A stretch of 64,000 bases of DNA from NCBI GenBank assembly GCA_030267565.1, contig BRXU01000007.1:1178001-1242000 (forward strand), in the 5' to 3' direction. The translations under genes and the position numbers were made by a program. Position 1 is the first letter of the stretch; each line of letters starts with the position of its first letter. The notes under the pieces are model-generated. The model saw only the letters and a list, made by a program, of their open reading frames with translations, was not told where the DNA came from and did not search any database. Shown here piece by piece: positions 37,456 through 51,504 of the stretch. The DNA is from Pleodorina starrii (Eukaryota > Chlorophyta > Chlorophyceae > Chlamydomonadales > Volvocaceae).

Positions 37456-39873
37456 ATGGCACGCGCTCAGTAGGAGCGCGGCACCCCCGTGCTGCCCACA
37501 GCCCTGCTGCAGGCGTCAACCGTAATGCAGCTGCTGCGGCACCCGCCGTGAGCAGCTCGATTATCGGTTCGGTTTGGTGTTTAAATTGCACTAGTCAGTG
37601 CCAGGGATCGAGCCAGCCCTACTAACCATCTCTTTCCTTCCCATGCCCGCGCCACATGGCGTTCAGTAAATAGTGATAAGGGTTGGATCGGTAAAGGATT
37701 GTACTGGCTGGAAGCCTTCATTGGCGGACTGGCCTCGGGCACCCAGCAGGGGTGGATTGGCCCTTCATCTCCACACCCCTATCCTGCAACAACAAGCTCC
37801 CCACCCACACTAGTAGCAAAATAAACCCGCAGAGGCATCATTGCAGCAGCCAAATGCAAATCCACAGCTGCACCCGACACCCATCAACCCGGGCCCTCAA
37901 TTCATCATCGCCCCCGTCCCTTTGCCCCCGTGTACCCCCAGTCGCAACCCGCCGCCGCCTTCACATCAACCCGCGCCGCCGTCGCCCTTCCCCACCTTCC
38001 CCATCCCCTCCGACGCCTCCCCACCTTCCCCATCCCCGCCGTCGCTTCCCCACCTTCCCCACCTCCCCATCCCCGCCGTCGCCTCCCACCTTCCCCACCT
38101 TCCCCATCTCCGCCGTCGCCTTTCCCACCTCCCCATAACCCCGCCAACCCCTACGCCCTCCCCACCTTCCCCACCCCCACCACAGCCACCTTCTCCTCCC
38201 CGCCGTCGCCATCCCTCCCTCACACCGTTCCACCTCGCCCGCACACACCATCGTCTCCCCTTCACCGTCGCACCTACACCATCACCGCCGCCCTCCCTCA
38301 GCCGCAGCCTGCCCCAGCCTCGCCGTCTCCAAAGCCGCCTAGCCACCATCGCCAGCACCTCACGCGCGGCCCAACACCGTCCCCACGGCCCCTATCGCCG
38401 CGGCCCCACCCCCCATACCCGGCCGTCCTTCCCCATGCATCCTCGACCGCCTCGGCCCCCCGTCCCCCGCCCCGCCGTCGCGTCGCCCCCCCGTCGCCTC
38501 GCCCGCCAACAGCCCGCCCGCCATCGCCACCGCCCCCCGTCCCCCGGCCCCCGTCGCCTCGCCCGCCCAACAGCGCCCGCCCCGCAGTCGCCCGCCCGCA
38601 GTCGCCTCGCCCCCCGTCGCCTCGCCCCCTGTCGCCGCGCCCGCCGTCGCCGCGGCCCCGGTCGCCCTCTCCTCGGCCGCCCCGCCCTCTTCCACCATCC
38701 CCTCGGCCGCCCAGGCGCTCGCCGCCGTCATCACTCCTCTCACCGTCGGCGCCCCCTCCAAGCCGACCCTCACCCCGCGGCAGCGAACGCCACGCACCCC
38801 AGGTGAGAGAATCGTGACAGAAGCTAGGAGGATAAGAGGTTTTTCTAGCTCGTGTTATCGTCAGCGTTTTTGCTGATGATGTTTCCAGCTTAAAGTTAAC
38901 ACTATCGTAGGCATTCTGGCAGTCGACCCAGGCATGGTGCCCTGCTGGTGAAACAGCAGAAAGGGTTCATTACGATAGCATCTGTCACAACACACATAAC
39001 CCGTCCCTACCCGATACAATAATGCCCATAATCAGGTGTGGGTGCGGAGGAGCCCCCCGCCCACCGTCACCATTCCGGCGTCCTCCTCCACCACCGCCGC
39101 TCAGTGATTTCATAGATAGCAGGTTTGTCGTACCTGCCGGTGCTGCGGCGGCTGGTCGGGTTGTAAAATTCTCGTATGCTTGAATTCGGGCTGGCAGCAA
39201 CCTGGCAGATAATACCTGACATGTATGCACCTATCTAATACTTCGGCCGGCTCCCTTGAAACCGAGTCCTCCGCCGCCCTTTCCGCCCCGCCCGCATCCA
39301 AGAAAGATCATATCAGACAAAGTACGTTTATAATCTTCTCCAACCAGAAATACACCTACAGCAAAGGCGGCCGGCTTCTTGCCGCGGCCAGGAAATGCCC
39401 TGGTGGCCGTACACTAGCAGGCGCACGCAGGTACCACAGATAGTGGCTGGTGGGGAAGGTGATGGCTCGTCTGTCCTAGCCCACCTCATGTAGTGGCTCA
39501 GCACGCAAGAGCACAACAGTCAGCAGGGCCAAGCAACACGAAGTAATGCCATAGCCTCCCGTCACTGCATGCGTTATGGCCCGCGCTAGCTCGGCAGGTA
39601 CGGATGTACCCTTCCTCTAAACTCTACCCTTCCTCTAAACCCTTATCCTCAACCCTCCCTCTACCCTCCACATCACGCTTCCTTCCCTATGTTTTCATTC
39701 CCCGCAGAGATGCTATTGACGCTCTGTGCGTTAACAGCGGCGTTGGTTGTTGGGTGTTCGGCCGGACGCTTGGAGGCTTCTGCGCCTACGTCGACCCCGC
39801 CGGTAACGGCACTCCATTCGCGCGGTCCTGCACCGAGAGTCAATACGACCCTCTGCACGACAGGGCCCCGTAA
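37456..39873 (+). pseudogene. Broken copy 4 of the lectin-like gene
   Basis: All segments of the gene are recognisable: signal peptide, Pro-rich rod (about 37850-38800), and lectin-like end (about 39717-39873 with [12 protein letters not shown]). Single-base insertions and deletions break it throughout. The signal peptide frame stops after five codons (an extra base gives CAG TAG), the rod changes frame repeatedly, and the final exon has an extra AG at its acceptor and an altered end (QYDPLHDRAP). The changes are mostly indels, often in or near short homopolymers. This may be true decay or an unpolished stretch of assembly, and the sequence alone cannot decide. Confidence 0.7.
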
Positions 39874-40547
39874 AAGCGAGCTTGCATGACATGTACTACA
39901 GCGCAGCTTGCTTGCTAGCCTAATGCCAGAATCTTATCAGCAGCAATGATGTTATGAGCGACCAGCGATGTACGACCAGCCGACTTCGGCTTGCGCGGTA
40001 CAGTTGCTGAGGTGTGCTGATGCCTTGATCGATGGGAGGACAGTAGCAGCAGGGGCACGCAGGTGTCAGGGCCTAGTGACGGCATGGCACATACCCTGCC
40101 CACTACGCGTAGAACGTGGTTCCGAAGGGCATCTATACAACGGGAGATGCTGGCGGATAATGGTGTCACGTGACTTGGTGTGTCATGACTTGTCAGTTGT
40201 CACGACCGTCACCGGCTCACGACCACAGGCACGTGTACTACTCAAGCGATGTTCCCTCGCCGAGGCGGCTATATTTCCTTGCTTGATACCGGTCCGTTGA
40301 TGTGCGCAAATGACAGCTGCGGGAGCGGAATTTAGGCCGTGATGCGATGACCGCTCGTGATACGAGAAGGATTGGTGGACGTGAACCATTCGAGAAACGA
40401 AACTCAGGTGGCGGTTTGTAGCGATCAATCGCAGCAGCAGGTGCCGCAACGCACTGCATGGACATGGAGTCCTGGAAGATGAGTCGTGAGCGAGGTACTG
40501 ATGAGCTAGTGAACCGGTAATGTCCTCGATGCGTGAGGAATATTGGG
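39874..40547. other. 3' flank of copy 4, up to the LINE
   Basis: Homologous to the other 3' flanks but with scattered indels. No gene. Confidence 0.45.
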
Positions 40548-40555
40548 ATTTTACC
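40548..40555 (+). repeat. LINE target-site duplication, left copy
   Basis: ATTTTACC precedes the element and recurs at 43316-43323. In units 1-3 the uninterrupted site reads GGGATTTTACCTTGGGCGGG. Confidence 0.85.
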
Positions 40556-43323
<2,768 letters not shown>

Positions 43324-43456
43324 TTGGGCGGGCGGATCGGTGAGCTGTCGAAATCGACGAGACAATGCGGTGGTAACAGAGCCTTCGCGTAGCGTGCCTT
43401 CACCTGATCACCACGGCCCCTGTATCGATGGTCCAGATTGCAGCCGACCGAAATTG

Positions 43457-44824
43457 CCCATGGGCCCAGCCTCGACCCATGGGCCCAGCCTCGACCCATG
43501 GGCCCAGCACCGACCCATGGGCCCAGCCCCGACCCATGGGCCCAGCCCCGACCCATGGGCCCAGCCTCGACCCATGGGCCCAGCCTCGACCCATGGGCCC
43601 AGCCTCGACCCATGGGCCCAGCCTCGACCCATGGGCCCCGCCCCAACCCAAGGGCCCCGCACCGACCCAAGGGCCCCGCCCCGACCCAAGGGCCCCGACC
43701 CGACCCATGGGCCCAGCCTCGACCCATGGGCCCAGCCTCGACCCATGGGCCCAGCCTCGACCCTTGGGCCCAGCCTCGACCCTTGGGCTCAGCCTCGACC
43801 CATGGGCCCAGCCTCGACCCATGGGCCCAGCCCCGACCCATGGGCCCAGCCCCGACCCATGGGCCCAGCCCCGACCCATGGGCCCAGCCTCGACCCATGG
43901 GCCCAGCCTCGACCCATGGGCCCAGCCTCGACCCATGGGCCCAGCCTCGACCCATGGGCCCCGCCCCGACCCAAGGGCCCCGCACCGACCCAAGGGCCCC
44001 GCCCCGACCCAAGGGCCCCGACCCGACCCATGGGCCCAGCCTCGACCCATGGGCCCAGCCTCGACCCATGGGCCCAGCCTCGACCCTTGGGCCCAGCCTC
44101 GACCCTTGGGCTCAGCCTCGACCCTTGGGCCCAGCCTCGACCCTTGGGCTCAGCCTCGACCCATGGGCCCAGCATCGACCCATGGGCCCAGCCCCGACCC
44201 ATGGGCCCAGCCCCGACCCATGGGCCCAGCCTCGACCCATGGGCCCAGCCTCGACCCATGGGCCCAGCCTCGACCCATGGGCCCAGCCTCGACCCATGGG
44301 CCCCGCCCCGACCCAAGGGCCCCGCACCGACCCAAGGGCCCCGCCCCGACCCAAGGGCCCCGACCCGACCCATGGGCCCAGCCTCGACCCATGGGCCCAG
44401 CCTCGACCCATGGGCCCAGCCTCGACCCTTGGGCCCAGCCTCGACACTTGGGCCCAGCCTCGACACTTGGGCTCAGCCTCGACCCATGGGCCTAGCCGTG
44501 ACCCATGGACCCAGCCACGACCCATGGGCCCAGCCTCGACCCATGGGCTTAGCCTCAACCCATGGGCCCAGCCTCGACCCATGGGCCCAGCCTCAACCCA
44601 TGGGCCCAGCCCCGACCCATGGGCCCAGCCCCGACCCATGGGCCCAGCCTCGACCCATGGGCCCAGCCTCGACCCATGGGCCCAGCCTCGACCCTTGGGC
44701 CCAGCCTCGACCCTTGGGCTCAGCCTCGACCCATGGGCCCAGCCTCGACCCATGGGCCCAGCCTCGACCCATGGGCTCAGCCTCGACCCATGGGCCTAGC
44801 CTCGACCCATGGGCCCAGTCTCGA
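43457..44824. repeat. 19-bp satellite array 4, exactly 72 monomers
   Basis: 1368 bases, 72 x 19. A higher-order block with GCACCGACCCAAGGG recurs at 43659, 43982 and 44324, which are 17 and 18 monomers apart. Flanks match the other arrays. Confidence 0.96.
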
Positions 44825-45708
44825 CTAGCAGGGCGCGAACGCCCGTGTTGTTTACATTCGGAAGGCGCTTCTGATGGGCGCCGAATGGCAGAAGCAGCAA
44901 GGGCGGGCGTCATGCAGCTAGCCGGCCGGCGTGCACATGGGCAGAGATGATTGAGTGAGGCGGGTATCGCAGGGTTCCTCCCATCCCTGGAGCAGCGGTG
45001 ATTGCTCCGCGGCTGTTGGATGGCCCCAATGGCCCCATCGGGTGTCCATGGGGGAAACCTGTGGGGGACCTGGCGGGATGCTCGGGTCCACCCACCATCG
45101 GCACCCGGGCAAGCATGCACGGGCAGCCGCCAGGTGGGTGGGATCAACATCTTCCTTATCACTCATCAGTGCTGAGCCGCCCACGTTTCTCATATCTCTT
45201 TCGCCTTTTACTAAAGAGATCAGCGAGTGCGGCTCACGGAGGCGCATATCTACACTTTTTGCAAGGCTTTTGCCTTCCCCAAACAAATAAAAGACATAAA
45301 ACCCGGTTTCATTAGCATACCGACCATATAATTGAACAGTACCGTTACCCGCAGGCCCCATCGTCAGTTCAAGTGCTTGACCTATTACATGTGGTTAAAG
45401 TGAATGAAGGTCGAGTTGGCGGCCAATCATCCGCTATCACCTGCTCGCCTGTCGGGGCCTAACTGTCGCATCTGTGACGGCCGCCGTCGATCGGTCGTAG
45501 TGGATCGCCCCGAGACGCCGGCGCCCTGCGACAAGCGCGGAAGATAGACCTCGTGCAACCCATCATAGTCACGAACCGCCATAAGCAGTGTCTTACATAA
45601 AGTCCATAGACGACTGCGCCTTCAGAGTGGATTTCCCAACTGATTGCGGTGCAGCAAGAACAACTGGCCTGGGCAAAGCATCTAGCGGCCCAGCTAGCGC
45701 CCTGTCTA
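44825..45708 (+). other. Unit 4 end and truncated unit 5
   Basis: The unit border recurs at 45038, and homology to the 5' flank continues to about 45708, ending after GCCCTGTCTA. Other units continue GTGATACACACC at this point, while here the sequence becomes single-copy (ATTTAAATGTTAACC). This marks the right edge of the tandem cluster. The 8-bp hairpin is at 45194-45201 and 45213-45220. No gene seen. Confidence 0.8.
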
Positions 45709-46576
45709 ATTTAAATGTTAACCTGTGGTGTCGTGTCTGAGGTGACGTTTGGGCGAGCCACTAATCCCTCGAGTGGACCCGTAACACGATACGTATGAAA
45801 GATAACCGAATCTGATCCCCGGGGGTATCATCAGCTTAAGGCTGGCGACGGGAACACCTGCGCGCCCCGCGCCGCATGAAGGGCTTGAGGCTTGTTGGCG
45901 TTACCGGTAATTGCGACCAACCGCGTTTACCGGTGAACACACAACACAGCCTCTCGTCATGCAACACCCCAACTGAACGTATATTACACTCGCAATCAAT
46001 TTGCTGCCTTCGTCTGCCTCTACAACTTCCGACTGTCGCTCGCCAAGGCCGAGCAGATCTTGCAACCATTTACAACTGTTGGCAACGGCTTACTAACTGC
46101 TGACTAACTGCTGACTAACTGCTTACTGCCTTGCAGCCTGAGACCATTCCTTCGTCCTCACATACCCTGCACCTTCTACCTACCTCTCCCTATTCCCAAT
46201 GCCTCGGCAATATTGCATCTGTTGGCCGGCCACACACGGCCTGCTTACATAACATCAAAAGCAGGACTGCCGGAAGCCCTTACTTGTACGGTAGGTGGGC
46301 TCCAGAACCACCGCGTTGCATAATCACAGTGTCGTACAAGCAGTACGTACATACCTTGGGAGCGTACGACTCGCGGTGCGGACAGCCGACGACTCTTAAC
46401 TTTGCATTCTTCCAACCGATTAAGTTTTGGGTCGTCATTTTAGCGTCGTCGTCGCGCGGACAGCTATCCTCCTGCCCAGCACAACCGACGAGAGTTCGCT
46501 GCGCAGAGGGCAGCTCCGTCCTGCGGAGTCACACCCCCCATCCCCCACCCCACCCCCCGCTGACTCGCTGGACAGC
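45709..46576. other. Intergenic region downstream of the pherophorin
   Basis: No convincing gene. It includes an 11-bp tandem repeat (TGACTAACTGC-like) at 46090-46122 and probably the pherophorin 3' UTR from 46576 down to about 46240. Confidence 0.4.
46245..46249 (-). terminator. TGTAA polyadenylation signal candidate for the pherophorin
   Basis: TTACA on the plus strand (TGTAA on the minus strand) lies about 330 bases past the stop codon, a normal 3' UTR length for these algae. Confidence 0.4.
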
Positions 46577-48581
46577 TTAGGAGTACGGCACCTGGCTCAC
46601 GGGGCAGCACGTGAAACCCGGGTCGTACAGTGAGTACACGCAGGTGTCGCCGTAGCACAGCTCCGCTGGGGTGGCGCAGCTGCCGCTGCTCGTGTCGAGC
46701 GTCAGGCACAGGCGCAGGCCGCCGGCGGGGGTCACGGGGAAGTCCCCGGTGAGCTGACTGAACGACAACATGCCGTACTCGGTGCCCTTCCAGGTCTTGC
46801 GGCCGTAAGTGGGGAACACGGTCACGCCGTTGATGGTGGCGGCGCGGATGGGCCGGGGGAAGCGCTCCACGCAGGCACGCTCTGAAGGGGCGAGCAGCCG
46901 GGCAATGTTGTAGAGCGGGTGGGATAGGTAGCAACAGCAGGAAGCAACCCCAGCGATAAAGCATCGCATCAGGAATGCGGCATCGGCATCAGCAAGGCAG
47001 GAGAGCAGCAGTGCCAGCAGCGACAGCAGCAGCAGCAGGCGGCGAGGTGTAGATAGCTCGTTCGCATGCGACATGACAGGGCGGCATCGGCACGCGATGC
47101 GAATTTGGGAAATACGGTATTCCAAGATTTCCAACACAGGTTTCAAATTCCAACACACCAACACCTCGCACCCTCCCCGCGTCACGGCGTCCGTGCAACA
47201 TTCCTGGCGTTCCGTACACTTCGTTTCGTCGTACCTACCCACGATAAACTCGAGCTTGTAGATGGTCATGGTCACGCAGCGGCTGCCGCCGGCCACTGCG
47301 CCGTCGGCTCGGACCTGCCAGCAGTACGTCTCGTCCAATGACGTGGCATTGATTCCGTACCAGCACATCGTTCGCATGTTGTACGGGCGGCTGTGGAGGG
47401 CTGGGAGGTGTGGGCGGCCTGGGGGGGTTTGGTGGGCGAGGTGACGGCGGACTGGGGGGAACGGGCGGGGGCGACGGCGGAGGGGGTGTGGGGGGGGGTG
47501 GCGACGGGGGATTCGGCGGGGGCGGGCTGAGAGGGTTGGGGGGAGAGGAGGAGGACGGGCGAGGGTTGGGGGGAGAGGGGGAGGGCGGGAGAGGTTTAGG
47601 GGGAGAGGGGGAGGGCGGGAGAGGGTTGGGGGGTGAGGGGGAGGGCGGGAGAGGTTTAGGGGGAGAGGGGGAGGGCGGGAGAGGGTTGGGGGGTGAGGGC
47701 GAGGGCAGAGGCGAGGGCGGGAGAGGGGGCGGCGGCGGGGAGGGTGCTGGGGGAGATGGGGATGGAGGGGGGGACGGAGGAGGAGGAGGGGGCGGGGCTG
47801 GAGGGGGTGGCGGGGCGGGAGACGGAGGTGGAGGGAATGGTCTGCTCGGCGGGGGTGTAGGTGGCGGTGAGGGAGATACTCCTGGTCGGCGGGGGGGTGC
47901 TGGTGGGGGAGGTGGGGGCGGTGGGGGAAGCGGTGGCCGCGGGCTGGGGGGTGAGGGTGGCAGGGGGGAAGGTGGCGAAGGTGGCAGCGGGCTCCCTGCT
48001 GCGGCGCTGCAATCGCAGGTTACCCCAGCAACGCATCCCGCATCTGCTGTCAAATCGCAGAAGCCGATGATGGAACTCCACTCCATACCAGGAGGGCAAG
48101 GTACCACTGTTATTGGAGCCCCCTGTCAGCGAGGGAGGCACCGGAAGGTGTGCTTATGTGTTGGGTGCATACGGCAATGGGAAACACGCACAGCCATAAT
48201 TCGGTGCCAGTATCGTGATGCGGCTGTATAGTCTGTGTCGATAAACCCTACTGCACAAGACATACATGATAGCGACATGGATGGAAAAGATGTCGTGCCA
48301 ATCTGCGACGAGGCGTGCAGGAACGGTGACACGGGACAGAAATCGAAAACACGGTTCGCTGCGTTCGTTCTTGAATCAGTCATGCTTACAAAATTGCAGA
48401 GGTAATCTTTGCTGCAGTCGCAAGGGTCGCCTGAGACTCCAATGGCTCCGAAATGGATCTCGCAAGGGTCTGCGGGACACGCCGGCAGCGATAGAGATCC
48501 GCCATGCACGATACCGAGTAATGTAATGGCCAAAAATACTGTCACGACAGTAGGCAGGAGGGCAAGTGGGCCGCTCCCCAT
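46577..48581 (-). CDS. Pherophorin with chitin-binding-like N-terminus
   Basis: Extracellular-matrix hydroxyproline-rich glycoprotein. Exon 1 (48581-48390) encodes a signal peptide (MGSGPLALLPTVVTVFLAI) and a Cys-rich start, with donor GTAAGC. Exon 2 (from 48122, acceptor CTGACAG, in phase) encodes VVPCPPGMEWSSIIGFCD and further Cys, a spacing that resembles a CBM14 chitin-binding module, then a rod of SPPPSP and SPSPPNPLPPSP repeats. Exon 3 (to 47239, donor GTAGGT) holds TYCWQVRADGAV and IYKLEFIV. Exon 4 (46881-46577, acceptor CCCTTCAG, in phase) holds ATINGVTVFPT, LRLCLTL, SCATPAELC and the ending CCPVSQVPYS, the pherophorin C-domain signature. Rod and exon 3 frames differ by one base near 47380-47440, so a short unusual intron or an indel lies there. 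About 460 residues. Confidence 0.8.
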
Positions 48582-51504
48582 TTCCGAGGAGTCGAGGCTA
48601 ACGTTCCACTGTCCGTCGCCCTTTCGGAGACGCTACCGTATCGGAGAGACGGAATCGGGAGTAACGGCTCGGCTCTGCAAGTAGGTGGCAATAGGTAAAG
48701 CGGCTTGCGTGAGTCCAACGGATTATGCGGAATCAGAGTAGGGCGCGAGGCGGCCCGCCAGAAACACACCTGCCTGCCCTGACTGTGTGGTAGGGTCTAT
48801 TATCAAGCAGACGACACACATAATCATTCTGCCTCATCATTTGTGTATACAAGGGCGGTCAGCTAATTTCGTCGTACAAGGGCCCCGAAAGGGCGGGCGC
48901 GGAGACCGCCGCTCGAGGTGGCGATATCATCATTACTTCCATATCTCTCTCTTCCTGGAAAAAGAAATTGAAATATTATTGCCGGCGTATTGCAGCCCAG
49001 TGATCAGCCATGCCCGGAATTTGTGCGTTCCCCGTCGAGGTCGCCGAGGACTTCGTTCTGAACTTCGCATCGCTTCCTCTCTTCAATTCGCTGACCCGTC
49101 CGACCCTTTTTCGTATTTGGCTGACGCCATTCTGCTTCTGTCCTTAAAATAAAAATATCAGAGGCTGCCCCGTCCCTTTCGTTCGGCCTGCCCGCACCCG
49201 CGTTCCGTCCAGTTCCGTCTGAACCGCGTTCAGTTTCTTTCAACTTTCACAAGGCAGCTGGAAGTCCCCATTTCTACGCTTCCTCTTCTACGGATTGTCG
49301 TCTATCCCCTGCGCCTTTCGTTACCGGCCCTTGCCAACGGTCGTTACGATGCACTCTTTTTTTCTGTCGCCCCGACTGCGCTTTCCCCGCTCTGCGCCCG
49401 ATGCTCGCTGTCCGAATGTCGCTCTTGCTTTGCCTACGCCTCCGGTTTCCCTGCCCATACCGGTACTTCTTTTCCGTCCTCGTCCTTCCACGGCTCCACT
49501 CGTCCACTGCGCCAGAGCGCCTGTACCGCCCGGTTACTGCCCCACGTGTACGATATTCTGAAGTCAGGATACGGTAACTATCGCTCCACATGCCTTAGTT
49601 CGCCAGAATTGTTCTTGAGCAAGCATCGGCGTCTCATGCCAGCCACTTTAGTTTTGTCGTCCAATTCGGAGCGCCGAAACGGTTGCGAAGTACAGTGCGA
49701 AGTTTGGACGAGCATCGGCGTCCCATGCCAGACCAAAGCCCTCACACGTCGCGCATCAACGCAGCGGTCGGGAGCCTCTTGGCCTGAATGCGGTATCACG
49801 CACGGCCCGACAACGATGGGGGCTGGGAGGTGGGGGAGGGCGGAGGAGCGCGGGCGGGCGGGGGGAATGGTGCGGTGGAGGGGTCCTCAGGGGTTTGGTA
49901 CCGTGGCTGCGGGAGACCAACGTGGCAGCGGCATGTGACTCCCGGTCCGCTAATCGCTGTGGCTGCTGCCTAAATAGGCCACAGCGCACTTCTTGGTGCG
50001 GGGGGCGATAACCGTGGATCAGCAATCACGTAAGCTTTTGCGGACGACGTTACATTCAGTCGGTCTTCGAATCCTCTCTCGTCCTCGCATGATGCAGCAA
50101 AGAACCGGGAAGAGAGGAAAGGAGCCTTGTACGACATCCAGGGCGACGCCTCGCAGCTCAGGAAACGGTACACGCCGCGCGCATATGTTTGAACAACAAC
50201 GTTCCGCTCCAAGAAAACACTGAGAGGCGCTGGAGAGGCCTCAAAAGCCCCATGCAATCACAACAATCACACACATACACACCCCGTCCCGTTCCCAAAA
50301 GAATTCGAAGGCAAAAAAAGGCATAAGGTGAGTGCTGCACGGGCAATATCATCTCATGTGGATGCAAAATGATGTTGCCGTGCAACACGTCGTACATCGT
50401 ACAGCTCTACGAGCAAGTAATACTTGCACGAACGGAACAAATCGAAGGATGGACGGCGCGCCTGGCATTTTACTGATACCACCATAGACAGTTCAGTCAG
50501 CTCTAGGCAAATACAAGCTACGCGGAAGAGGGCGCAGACGGATACACAGCTGCTCAAAAGACCGGAACCACCACTCGACTTCCCCCTCGGGCTAGGTCAG
50601 TAGATGTTGGCCCCTACAGACCGCGGTGCTTTGTACGGCACCATCAAAAGTCACGTACGGCACGCTGCGCCGCCAAAAGTAAGCGGCTGTCAGGTACCAA
50701 CGATGAGGACGACGACGAAGAAGAAGAAGATAGTGGAGATATTGAATGAGCGACAGCTCAAAGGGATAAAAGAACAAATAGGTATAGGTTTGCTGCTTAT
50801 GCCTGCTGCTTTTGCCTGCCGCAGGCCGCAAACAAAAAATCACGTCGCGCGGTCCCCACCCCACCCCAACCCCACCCCAACCCCGGGAGAGGTCATAAAG
50901 GAAGAGGCCTTAAATGCCACCTCCTCCTCCACCTCCTACGACGCCTCCGCCGACCAAATGCACACACACACACACACGCACAAATACGCGAGCCCATATG
51001 TGTGCGAGGCAGCCAGTCAAGCAAACGACCTCGAAGATCTGCACCACAACGGTAAAGCGGTTGTGGCTGCAGCCTCAACCGCCGCTCTGGAAGTCCCCGA
51101 CGACACAAGTTCCCAACAACGAGCCAAACAGACGAAACCGAACCGAGTCGAGCCGTCTCCCCTCCTCTCCTCGCAGACCCGCAATCTTGTAGATCGACTC
51201 ACTTGGTAGCTCGACTCCGCCATCCGCACCATCCGTCAAGACGGACCACCCCGAGCACTCTCTGGTCGATCCGTCGATCCGTCTCGTTCGCAGACGCAAC
51301 CGTAACCTGCCTCACAGGCACGAGTCGAATCCATCAGGCGACAGGCCCTTACCTCAAACCCGCCAGTCCGCCCACCCGGTACATACCGGGTCCGCCCGCC
51401 CGGTCCGCCCGCCGGTCCGGTACCCGGTACATACGGTATTCCCGCATCCGCCTTGGCCTCCAAATCCACCTCAAACCCGACCTCTCACCTCAAACCACCC
51501 CACA
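48582..51504. other. Intergenic region with ACX 3' sequence and microsatellites
   Basis: No reading frame here resembles a protein I know. It holds the pherophorin upstream region and probably a long ACX 3' UTR. Simple repeats include GAA/GAC near 50707-50730, CCCCAACCCCACC near 50858-50885 and (CA)n near 50960-50980. Two related segments sharing GCATCGGCGTC and CATGCCAG lie near 49623 and 49713. Confidence 0.4.
50050..50054 (-). terminator. Possible TGTAA polyadenylation signal of the acyl-CoA oxidase
   Basis: The first minus-strand TGTAA I found past the ACX stop is about 1.45 kb away, which would mean a long 3' UTR. An unrecognised closer variant is equally possible. Confidence 0.25.

Noticed and set aside
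45876..46580. Short frames in the single-copy stretch after the cluster
   Set aside because: No start context, domain or splice support was found.
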